9,420 nucleotides of DNA from contig URCD01000088.1 of NCBI GenBank assembly GCA_900546215.1, positions 1 through 9,420 on the forward strand. Reading direction: 5' to 3'. Made by a program: the position numbers and the translations under genes. The notes under the pieces are model-generated. The model ran no database searches. It was not told the DNA's origin and saw only the letters and a list, made by a program, of their open reading frames with translations. The DNA comes from an uncultured Eubacteriales bacterium (GTDB lineage Bacteria; Bacillota; Clostridia; Lachnospirales; Anaerotignaceae). Below, piece by piece: positions 1 through 4,987 of the stretch. The stretch's first letter is position 1. Each line of letters opens with the position of its first letter.

Positions 1-52
1 CCCATCTTTAGAATACGGACGGGGACTGCTCATATAAGTAAGTCGTTTTCTC
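1..52. other. Window edge, no feature seen
   Basis: This short stretch lies downstream of the minus-strand DUF4317 gene. I see no hairpin followed by a T-run on the minus strand that would terminate that gene, and no coding signal. The transcript may continue beyond the window. Confidence 0.5.
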
Positions 53-1291
53 CTACAGCTCTGTGTTTACTCCGTTAATTACTGTCTGCTCATCATCAAC
101 TGGAATTATTATGTACCTCTTTCCGTCTATTATCTGAGCTTTGATTTCTTCTGCTTTATCGGGGCTGACATTAAGCACTATTGCAGACTTTCCTTCCTCT
201 GTATCCCAAGGCAACTCATATGGGACTGCCACTTCCTCAAGCTTGGTTTTAAGCTCAAGAACCTCCTTTTGCAGCTCCTGCTCCTTTTTATTTTTAAAGT
301 GATTTTCAATTGCCTTTGTATCCACTATATTTTCAACAATAGGAGGCTCGTCCCCAAATTCTTCTGCGCAGGCCTGCTCTATTTTTATGGCTAGTTCCTC
401 AGGTACGGAACCGCTGGTCATTAAACTCTCAATTGTACGGCTGTCTAATATAACCGGCTGACTGCTGGTAGATGTGTCGTGTTCTTCGATTATTCTGTTA
501 AGAGCCTGATGTATTTCAATTACAACCTCGTCATCATCAAAATCGCTGCCGTTTACTGCGCTTTTGAGTATGCTGTCAAAGGCTGATTTTTCTTCTGACG
601 CTGTCCTTTTGGCCTTGCAGCCCAGTGCGGACTCCATTAGCTCCTGTTTAGGCTCTTTCGGATTTTTTGTATAATACATAAGTGAGTGTATATCACTGCT
701 TCTGTCGGAGAAAGCAGGGAAAACAAATCCGTTTTCAGGCATGGAGACAGCCCAGTCTCTTATGCGGGCACCTATTCTGTTTTCATCCGCGCGGTATCCA
801 AGTCCGGCCTTTGTAAGTTCAACAGGGCAGATTGAACAGATTATGTAATCGTAAACTTCTTCAGATTCATCGAGCTTGTTATTATCGTTTGTTTTAACAA
901 TTACATCGTAGGCATCATGATATACAAGAATAAGATAATTACCATCGTAATCGTAGTTGTCAATTATTAGCTCATAAAGACGTTCAAGAAGGCCGTCGTC
1001 TTTTAGCTTGCTGTCCCTTAGGCCTAGCAGAAAATTTTGCTTTCCGCCGGGCTGTTCCTCCTCAGGTGGGAATTCCAGCTCAAGAAGGTTATTTCCAATA
1101 GTGCCGGAAAGAGTTTTTTTAGCAATTTCAAGATATTTAAAAAACTCCTCGTCAACCAGATTTAAAAAAGTTTCATTAATATGTAATATAATATTTTTTT
1201 TGGAGTCTACATAACAGCCGCGTATTTTGGTGAATGTACATTCTTCCTTTTTCATACGTCTTTTCAATTCCAGGATATCTTTTCTGTTCAT
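53..1291 (-). CDS. DUF4317 family protein
   Basis: A 412-residue cytosolic-looking protein with no signal peptide or membrane segment. The N-terminus (MNRKDILELKRRMKKEECTF) and overall layout match my memory of the DUF4317 family, which is widespread in Clostridia and has no established function. The sequence is strongly acidic. A charged, probably helical segment lies near residues 335-355, rich in K, E and L, and is followed by a compact C-terminal part containing YELPWDTEEGKSAIVLNVSP and a beta-rich RYIIIPVDDEQ segment. The start is supported by an AAAGGAAATC ribosome binding region just upstream on the minus strand and by a promoter at 1337-1365. It is transcribed divergently from spoIVB. 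Family assignment is from recognition, not from a search; the molecular role is unknown. Confidence 0.85.
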   Translation of the reverse strand: MNRKDILELKRRMKKEECTFTKIRGCYVDSKKNIILHINETFLNLVDEEFFKYLEIAKKTLSGTIGNNLLELEFPPEEEQPGGKQNFLLGLRDSKLKDDGLLERLYELIIDNYDYDGNYLILVYHDAYDVIVKTNDNNKLDESEEVYDYIICSICPVELTKAGLGYRADENRIGARIRDWAVSMPENGFVFPAFSDRSSDIHSLMYYTKNPKEPKQELMESALGCKAKRTASEEKSAFDSILKSAVNGSDFDDDEVVIEIHQALNRIIEEHDTSTSSQPVILDSRTIESLMTSGSVPEELAIKIEQACAEEFGDEPPIVENIVDTKAIENHFKNKKEQELQKEVLELKTKLEEVAVPYELPWDTEEGKSAIVLNVSPDKAEEIKAQIIDGKRYIIIPVDDEQTVINGVNTEL

Positions 1292-1336
1292 ATATGATTT
1301 CCTTTCTTTTAAAAATTATTTTTATTGCACCAAATA

Positions 1337-1365
1337 ATTATAGTTTGAAAACTCCTTGTTAGCAA
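1337..1365 (-). promoter_or_regulatory. Putative sigma-A promoter for the DUF4317 gene
   Basis: On the minus strand, TTGCTA (1365-1360) and TATAAT (1342-1337) are separated by 17 bp. The -10 box is a perfect match and the -35 box matches at 4 of 6 positions. It sits about 45 bp upstream of the DUF4317 start codon. Confidence 0.6.
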
Positions 1366-1508
1366 GCCGGATAATACCAAATATTTTTCAAATTTTTGTC
1401 TTTGCGTTAATCTAGGCTATTTTTAAACTATTTAAATCTTTGCTAGTATAGCTTTTTAGTGTAGAGGTTAAATTAAATTGTGCGAGGAGATAATCTTTTC
1501 GCAAGCCG

Positions 1509-2585
1509 ATGTTCAGGGAAGTGAGAATTTTGAAAGCAGGCAAGAAGCTTTTTGCATTACCAATTTTGGCCATTGCGGCCGCCCTTATTTTTCCTTCCGC
1601 GTTAAACGCCGGCGAGAGCGAGGCTGTACAGACCTCCATTGTAAAAAATGAGGAAAAGCTGCTTATTCCCGGCGGTTCAGCTATTGGCGTAACGCTTGAG
1701 AGTGACGGTATTCTTGTCTTGGGCACCGGAAATGTTACGGGCAAGGACAGGCATATATATTCTCCGGCCGAAAACGTCCTTAAGGAGGGCGACATCATTT
1801 TAAAGGCCGATGGGATAACACTTGATGACAAGGAGGCTTTGGCATCTGCTGTAAAAAACTGCGGAGACAGCCTTATGCTGACAGTCATTAGAAGAGACAG
1901 CGTTATGGATATCAGTCTGTCGCCGGTAAAATGCCTTGAAGATGGAAGCAACAAAATCGGTGTATGGGTAAGGGACAGCACACAAGGTATAGGTACACTT
2001 ACCTATATAGACCCGTCTGATTCCAGCTTCGGCGCTCTTGGCCACGGAGTGTACGATGCAGATACAGGTGACTTAATGACTGTTAAAAGCGGCAATGTCG
2101 TTGAAAGCGATATTACCGGAATTAAAAAAAGCGAAAAAGGATCGCCCGGGGAATTGACCGGAGTTCTTAATAAGTCAAATGTTCTGGGTGAAATATCCAA
2201 AAATACCGAGTGCGGCATTTACGGAACGCTTAACAGTGATACTGTATCTGGCTTGTATAATGAGCCTATACCGGCCGCCGCGTCAAACGAAATTAAAACC
2301 GGAGCAGCTACTATACTCAGTTCTTCTAAAAACGGAGAGGTGGACGAATACGCCATAAATATTGAGGCAGTAAACCTAAGCCACTCTGAAGCCGATAAAG
2401 GGCTTGTCATTAGGATAACCGATGACAGGCTTAAAAATTCGGCAGGAGGAATAGTTCAGGGAATGAGTGGCTCTCCAATAATTCAAAATGGAAAATTAAT
2501 AGGGGCGGTAACGCATGTATTTGTAAGAGAGCCTGACAAAGGCTATGGGATTTTTATAGAAAATATGCTTGAAAATGATGTGTAA
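1509..2585 (+). CDS. spoIVB: SpoIVB serine peptidase (S55 family)
   Basis: In Bacillus subtilis, SpoIVB is secreted from the forespore into the space between forespore and mother cell, where it cleaves SpoIVFA and so triggers pro-sigma-K processing; the same role is expected here. Visible parts are a hydrophobic N-terminal segment (about residues 12-35), a PDZ-like domain (about 58-140, containing LKEGDIILKADG), then the peptidase domain. Candidate catalytic residues are His179 in GALGHGV, Asp305 or Asp306 in IRITDDRL, and Ser320 in GIVQGMSGSPII, the family hallmark. At 358 residues it is shorter than the 425-residue B. subtilis protein, mostly at the N-terminus. The start is uncertain: the ATG at 1509 lies 18 bases after GAGGAGA (1484-1490), which is too far, whereas an in-frame TTG at 1530 follows AGGGAAG (1515-1521) at 8 bases and gives a tidy signal sequence. 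It stands alone, ending in a terminator; spo0A, its usual downstream neighbour, is absent. Confidence 0.95.
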   Translation: MFREVRILKAGKKLFALPILAIAAALIFPSALNAGESEAVQTSIVKNEEKLLIPGGSAIGVTLESDGILVLGTGNVTGKDRHIYSPAENVLKEGDIILKADGITLDDKEALASAVKNCGDSLMLTVIRRDSVMDISLSPVKCLEDGSNKIGVWVRDSTQGIGTLTYIDPSDSSFGALGHGVYDADTGDLMTVKSGNVVESDITGIKKSEKGSPGELTGVLNKSNVLGEISKNTECGIYGTLNSDTVSGLYNEPIPAAASNEIKTGAATILSSSKNGEVDEYAINIEAVNLSHSEADKGLVIRITDDRLKNSAGGIVQGMSGSPIIQNGKLIGAVTHVFVREPDKGYGIFIENMLENDV

Positions 2586-2590
2586 GGCAG

Positions 2591-2615
2591 GGGCCGGCTT
2601 AATGCCGGCCCTTTT
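2591..2615 (+). terminator. Intrinsic terminator of spoIVB
   Basis: GGGCCGGC (2591-2598) and GCCGGCCC (2604-2611) form a perfect 8-bp GC-rich stem with a TTAAT loop, followed by TTTT. It begins five bases after the spoIVB stop codon. Confidence 0.93.
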
Positions 2616-2776
2616 AAATATAGTAAAATTGTTTAATCGAAATTGCTGCCAGAGTAAAATTAGAATAAAACTTTGTCGAAAAGATGTCTGATTTTAACAA
2701 AACATATGTCTTTTGCACAAAGACAAATACTTTCTCTTAACAAAATAGACTAAAATTTTAAACTCTCTTGATAAAT
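2616..2776. other. AT-rich intergenic stretch
   Basis: No coding region is seen. It contains a 7-bp dyad, TGTCTTT (2707-2713) with AAAGACA (2719-2725), and a TTGTCGAA sequence at 2673-2680 that matches the Spo0A-box core (TGTCGAA). Neither is strong evidence of function on its own. Confidence 0.4.
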
Positions 2777-2805
2777 TTGACATTTTAATTCAAATAACCT
2801 ATAAT
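2777..2805 (+). promoter_or_regulatory. Consensus sigma-A promoter of the riboswitch transcript
   Basis: TTGACA (2777-2782) and TATAAT (2800-2805) are both perfect, with a 17-bp spacer. The predicted transcript start is near 2812, about ten bases before the riboswitch aptamer. The promoter needs no activator by sequence, so control is expected at the RNA level. Confidence 0.92.
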
Positions 2806-2821
2806 AAATAATCATTATCGA

Positions 2822-2920
2822 TGATGATACATATTTTGGCAAACCCGGCGAAAGCCGGCGACGCAAAGCTACAGGGCCTTACCTACCCCCAGGTTGGCAG
2901 CCAGCTGCACCAGAGCATCA
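2822..2920 (+). promoter_or_regulatory. Cyclic di-GMP-I (GEMM-I) riboswitch aptamer
   Basis: This RNA binds the second messenger c-di-GMP and switches expression of the downstream transcript. The conserved core is clear: GGCAAACC (2838-2845), then the P2 stem CCCGGC-GAAA-GCCGG with its GAAA tetraloop, then GACGCAAAGC (2860-2869), then the P3 arm with GGGCCT and AGGTTGGCAGCC. The tetraloop and P3 are positioned for the tertiary contact known in this class. A short outer pairing, TGATG (2822-2826) with CATCA (2916-2920), gives approximate borders. It lies directly behind a perfect promoter. No flagellar, pilus or adhesin gene, the usual targets, follows. Confidence 0.93.
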
Positions 2921-2931
2921 AATTGTAATAG

Positions 2932-2991
2932 TTGCTTTGGTCGAAAGCAAAAATATAACGCGTGATGTTTTTGCAGAAGGGGACAAAAATG
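2932..2991 (+). promoter_or_regulatory. Possible expression platform of the c-di-GMP riboswitch
   Basis: Three pairings compete here. TTGCTTT (2932-2938) pairs with AAAGCAA (2944-2950); GCAAAAA (2947-2953) pairs with TTTTTGC (2968-2974); and TTTTTG (2968-2973) pairs with CAAAAA (2984-2989). The last places the ribosome binding site AGAAGGGG (2976-2982 region) in a loop beside the ATG at 2989. The set can switch between exposing and enclosing the start region, as in a translational riboswitch. No terminator-type T-run follows the first hairpin. The pairings are visible; the switching is inferred. Confidence 0.4.
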
Positions 2992-3240
2992 AATAGAACT
3001 AAATTAGTGTCTGATAAGATATTTAATTATTTGTATCTTTCGGCACTCCTTTTTCTGATGCAGCCATTAAAGGCACGGGGATGCATCTGTTTGATAAGAG
3101 GCTCCGGCGCTTCCGATATAATATCGGTTCCCGCAAAGAGGGGTTTCAGGCGTTTAAAAAGCGCCGCTGAGATTGACTTCAAACAGAGTTTAGTCATTAG
3201 CCATGCCGGCAAACGCTTTTGCTCTGTTTTTTATATGTAG
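2989..3240 (+). CDS. Hypothetical 83-residue ORF behind the riboswitch (doubtful)
   Basis: The ATG at 2989 follows AGAAGGGG with 6 bases between, so a start is plausible; an earlier in-frame ATG at 2962 has no such site. The product begins MNRTKLVSDKIFNYLYLSAL and has one hydrophobic stretch (about residues 13-25) followed by a basic, Gly/Ser/Arg-rich tail. I do not recognise it. Doubts: the second half overlaps a densely structured segment ending in a terminator whose T-run lies in the last codons, with the stop right after it. Codon use is mixed. A competing ORF at 3081-3170 in another frame encodes a 29-residue, very basic peptide. Either a short c-di-GMP-controlled membrane peptide or no protein at all is possible. 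Confidence 0.3.
   Translation: MNRTKLVSDKIFNYLYLSALLFLMQPLKARGCICLIRGSGASDIISVPAKRGFRRLKSAAEIDFKQSLVISHAGKRFCSVFYM
3086..3232 (+). ncRNA. Structured RNA segment with alternative terminator/antiterminator stems
   Basis: TCTGTTTG (3086-3093) is perfectly complementary to CAAACAGA (3180-3187). The same strand, AAACAGAG (3181-3188), is perfectly complementary to CTCTGTTT (3222-3229), which runs into TTTTTT and forms a terminator. The two stems exclude each other. Between the arms of the first stem lie CGGCGCTT (3105-3112) paired with AAGCGCCG (3159-3166), and the hairpin CCGATAT/ATATCGG (3113-3127). AAGCGCC can instead pair with GGCGTTT (3149-3155). This looks like a junction closed by a switchable outer stem. 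It matches no riboswitch class I can recall. The complementarities are seen; the RNA role is inferred. Confidence 0.45.
3181..3232 (+). terminator. Probable intrinsic terminator of the riboswitch transcript
   Basis: AAACAGAG (3181-3188) and CTCTGTTT (3222-3229) form a perfect 8-bp stem around a 33-base loop, and the 3' arm continues into six T residues (3227-3232). The long loop makes it atypical, and the 5' arm has an alternative upstream partner. It would end a transcript of about 420 bases starting near 2812. Confidence 0.55.
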
Positions 3241-3621
3241 CAACGTTATTATGTGGTACATTAACAAATTTAAAATGTTAGTAGTGTATACCGACTGAAT
3301 AACTGTGACGTAAATACAGTGCTGATACGTTTTTCACTGTTCAAAGAATATAATTCTTTGTTTCATATTAGAAAATCAGAAAAGATGCTTGAATGAGTTC
3401 CGCTTTTAATAAACCGATATCAGGGCCTGTTCTGATGAATGGCGGGCCCTGCGGACAGCGCTTTAAAGTATTTTATCCATTCTTTAAGTAATAATCGTGA
3501 GGTAGGATGGATAGATACGCAGTCTCTTATTCTAGTGGTAAAATCAACGCTTCATAAATAAAATATAAAAAAATAAAAATTTTACTGTCCACAATGAAGT
3601 GATGATTAACGGCTTTAATAT
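3241..3621. other. Non-coding stretch with several inverted repeats
   Basis: No convincing gene is seen on either strand. Structures present: ACAGTG/CACTGT around 3315-3340; a perfect AT-rich hairpin CAAAGAATATAATTCTTTG (3342-3360) followed by TTT; CAGGGCC (3421-3427) with GGCCCTG (3445-3451); and GGACAGCGC (3453-3461), perfectly complementary to GCGCTGTCC at 3633-3641. It could be part of a large structured RNA or a decayed region. Confidence 0.45.
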
Positions 3622-3650
3622 TTGACTGCAGGGCGCTGTCCTGCTATATG
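3622..3650 (+). promoter_or_regulatory. Putative promoter with a dyad exactly filling the spacer
   Basis: TTGACT (3622-3627) and TATATG (3645-3650) are 17 bp apart. The 17-bp spacer is itself an inverted repeat, GCAGG-GCGCTGT-CCTGC, which could be an operator between the boxes or an RNA hairpin of a longer transcript. Transcription would start near 3657 and could end at the 3808-3846 terminator, giving an RNA of roughly 190 bases. Confidence 0.45.
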
Positions 3651-3846
3651 CGGAATGCTTAAACGGTATAATAGATTAACCGGCTAAAATCTTTTATGAC
3701 CATAATAAGAACAGATAAAAATTAAAAGTTTTAGTAGACAAATAGCTGTATGAGGTTGTATATAACCGATTCGGCTGGGGAGAGTCCGTAATTTAAGCGG
3801 ATTATAAGGTATCGGAACTGTTTGTCAGACTCTTCCGGTACCTTTT
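3651..3846 (+). ncRNA. Possible small RNA or leader with attenuator-like 3' end
   Basis: Bounded by the promoter at 3622-3650 and the terminator at 3808-3846, this stretch has no ORF of note. Near its 3' end GGGAGAGTC (3778-3786) can pair with GACTCTTCC (3828-3836; nine pairs, one G-U). This overlaps and excludes the terminator 3' arm starting at 3833. That is the layout of an attenuator, but no known aptamer consensus or T-box motif is visible. Confidence 0.35.
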
Positions 3847-3850
3847 CTTT
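3806..3850 (+). terminator. Strong intrinsic terminator
   Basis: GGTATCGGAA (3808-3817) pairs with TTCCGGTACC (3833-3842), ten pairs with one G-U. Two A-T pairs extend it outward, and TTTTCTTT follows. The loop is 15 bases. It lies 170 bases before the MerR gene start and ends no protein gene, so it must serve an upstream RNA or act as an attenuator. Confidence 0.8.
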
Positions 3851-3875
3851 CGTTAAAACAAATTTTATAACAAGT

Positions 3876-3915
3876 CAGGCAGACTGTGCCATGCTCAGCC
3901 TGCTTTTTAATTTTT
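3876..3915 (+). terminator. Second tandem terminator-like hairpin
   Basis: CAGGC (3876-3880) pairs with GCCTG (3898-3902), extended inward across an A-A mismatch by GA/TC. It is followed by TTTTT, AA and TTTTT. It lies only about 30 bases after the previous terminator and would insulate the MerR gene from upstream transcription. An upstream in-frame GTG at 3886 lies inside this hairpin, another reason not to start the MerR gene there. Confidence 0.6.
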
Positions 3916-3942
3916 CAATTGAATGGATTTTTATTGCCTTTC

Positions 3943-3971
3943 GTGCAATTTTCTTTTTCATTTGTTATAAT
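3943..3971 (+). promoter_or_regulatory. Putative promoter of the MerR-type gene
   Basis: A perfect TATAAT lies at 3966-3971, about 52 bases before the preferred GTG start. The -35 region at 17 bp spacing (GTGCAA, 3943-3948) is weak, so the assignment rests on the -10 box and on its place after two terminators. Confidence 0.45.
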
Positions 3972-4023
3972 GAATTTAACAAATTATCGGCTTGCTGAAA
4001 ATATAACTGAAAGAGGTGTAACT

Positions 4024-4605
4024 GTGACTAAGGATTTATATACCATTGGGGAGACTGCCGCACTGCTGGGGGTTTCGACACAAACGCTTAGATTTTATGA
4101 TAAAAAAGGTATACTGTCTCCTGTTTACACTGACCCTGATACGGGGTACAGATACTATTCCTACAGACAGTTCCACATTATTGACAGAATAAAATACTTG
4201 CAGGGGTTTGGACTGCCGCTGGAATCTATTGAGACAATTATTAAGGACGGAACCGTAGACGGCCTTCTTCCTTTTCTAGATATACAAAAGAAAAAATGTA
4301 TTGAGGAAATTAAAAAAATGCAGGAGCAGGTAAAGGACATTGAATGGTATATTAACTACTTTACATACCTTAAGGACAGTGACGATGAAAAATACCTTTA
4401 CCGGGTCCATGAAAACAAAAGGTATATACTTGAGGTACCGTGCTATGAAACAGATGAGCTGTCAGATATGGAAATCAGACTAGCGGCGGCGAGAAGTCTT
4501 CCGCAGTTCATAAAGCTTCCCTGCAGAAGGCAGTACGGCTATAAGGTGGATTTTGACGGGCTTTTAGACAGGAAGTTCAAACCGTATCTTACTTTGTATA
4601 TTTGA
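4024..4605 (+). CDS. MerR/BmrR-type regulator, 5' part (frameshifted)
   Basis: A DNA-binding activator or repressor of the MerR family. Residues 5-75 are the winged HTH (YTIGETAALLGVSTQTLRFY, then DKKGILSP and DTGYRYYSYRQF). Residues about 85-118 form the usual long dimerisation helix. From about 124 a GyrI/BmrR-like ligand domain begins (YRVHENKRYILEVPC). The chosen start is GTG at 4024, five bases after AGAGGTG (4012-4018). An in-frame upstream extension would cross a terminator and a promoter box and adds residues not typical of the family. The frame stops at TGA 4603-4605 after 193 residues, in the middle of the ligand domain; the missing half continues at once in the next frame. Joined, the protein would be 266 residues, close to BmrR (278). 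The intact HTH may still bind DNA. Its likely target is the operator at 4927-4947. Confidence 0.88.
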   Translation: MTKDLYTIGETAALLGVSTQTLRFYDKKGILSPVYTDPDTGYRYYSYRQFHIIDRIKYLQGFGLPLESIETIIKDGTVDGLLPFLDIQKKKCIEEIKKMQEQVKDIEWYINYFTYLKDSDDEKYLYRVHENKRYILEVPCYETDELSDMEIRLAAARSLPQFIKLPCRRQYGYKVDFDGLLDRKFKPYLTLYI

Positions 4606-4823
4606 GAAAGGAACCAGATTTTGAAGCGGTAAATTTTGATGTTCTCCCAGAGGGGGACTATATATGCATCAGAACCAAAATTTTAAAAGAAAACTGGGAT
4701 ACAGAAATTTTAAAAAGCTATTTTGAAGGCTGCGATAAGCCCAAAATTGCTATAGCTTTGGAATTTGAGGATAACTTGGTGGACTGGTCAGACGCTGTAT
4801 ATGAAATACAAATACTCTTATAA
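4602..4823 (+). pseudogene. C-terminal half of the MerR/BmrR-type ligand domain, out of frame
   Basis: Seventy-three codons open in the frame next to that of the MerR gene. They read RKEPDFEAVNFDVLPEGDYI and end YEIQILL, which fits the second half of a GyrI-like effector-binding domain. The join is at TATATTTGAGAAAG: with one more T in the TTT run the reading would be ...LYI-LRKEPDF... with no break. The only start here is a TTG overlapping the upstream TGA (TTGA, 4602-4605), without a ribosome binding site, so independent translation is unlikely except by coupling. It is followed by a terminator at 4832-4872. Confidence 0.75.
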
Positions 4824-4831
4824 TTTATGCG

Positions 4832-4872
4832 GGTATATGGTTAATAATTTTTAACTGTATACCTGTTTTTTT
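4832..4872 (+). terminator. Intrinsic terminator of the MerR-type gene
   Basis: GGTATATGGTTAA (4832-4844) pairs with TTAACTGTATACC (4851-4863), thirteen pairs including two G-U, with a six-base loop, followed by TG and seven T residues. It separates the regulator from the downstream operon, which therefore depends on its own promoter. Confidence 0.88.
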
Positions 4873-4923
4873 GTCGCAAATTAAAAAATAGATAAAAAAT
4901 TTAGAAAAAAGTAAATTTAGCTG

Positions 4924-4954
4924 TTGACTTTATTCTAAGTATAAAGTTTAGAAT
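4924..4954 (+). promoter_or_regulatory. MerR-type promoter and operator of the PLP enzyme-transporter-methyltransferase operon
   Basis: TTGACT (4924-4929) and TAGAAT (4949-4954) are separated by 19 bp, the long spacer typical of promoters activated by MerR proteins through DNA distortion. Centred in it is a dyad with half-sites ACTTTAT (4927-4933) and ATAAAGT (4941-4947). Counting the inner CT/AG pair, nine of ten positions are symmetric about 4937. The arrangement copies known MerR-family operators. The MerR-type gene ends about 100 bp upstream, and the first operon gene starts 33 bp downstream. Binding by that regulator is inferred. Confidence 0.85.
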
Positions 4955-4987
4955 TGGAAACAAATAAAAGATTCCGGAGGCGTTAGG

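Noticed and set aside
1365..1450. Sigma-F/sigma-G-type promoter for spoIVB (ATAATA near 1371-1376 or GTATA near 1446).
   Set aside because: No pair of boxes with acceptable sequence and spacing was found, so I do not annotate one.
1412..1981. Long open frame on the minus strand across spoIVB, along with similar frames opposite the transporter and PLP enzyme genes.
   Set aside because: They mirror well-supported genes, show no family motifs and lack ribosome binding sites.
3081..3170. A 29-residue ORF with 11 Lys/Arg residues in a second frame inside the structured RNA segment.
   Set aside because: Its putative ribosome binding site is poor and too close, it overlaps another ORF, and its composition is explained by the GC-rich stems it covers.
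3130..3216. CCGCAAAG (3131-3138) and CCGGCAAACGC (3206-3216) recall GEMM-I core pieces, suggesting a second degenerate c-di-GMP aptamer.
   Set aside because: They are in the wrong order, there is no GAAA-capped P2, and no P3 receptor is present.
3507..3557. A 16-residue mini-ORF (MDRYAVSYSSGKINAS) after GAGGTAGG, considered as a peptide precursor.
   Set aside because: The ribosome binding site nearly touches the ATG, and there is no maturation or export gene nearby. Too short to support.
3771..3846. GGGGAGAGTCC and later CTCT considered as a glycine riboswitch, T-box or RNase P RNA fragment.
   Set aside because: The conserved cores of those RNAs (for example CAGGTAAAAGGAC of glycine aptamers, TGGNACCGCG of T-boxes) are absent.
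3886..4023. Upstream extension of the MerR-type gene to a GTG at 3886.
   Set aside because: This start lies inside a terminator hairpin, the added 46 residues span a promoter box and are not MerR-like, and GTG 4024 has a proper ribosome binding site.
4594..4608. Programmed -1 frameshifting joining the two MerR frames.
   Set aside because: TAT-ATT-TGA is not a slippery X-XXY-YYZ site, and re-pairing of the isoleucine tRNA would be poor; no stimulatory structure is evident. A base deletion is simpler.
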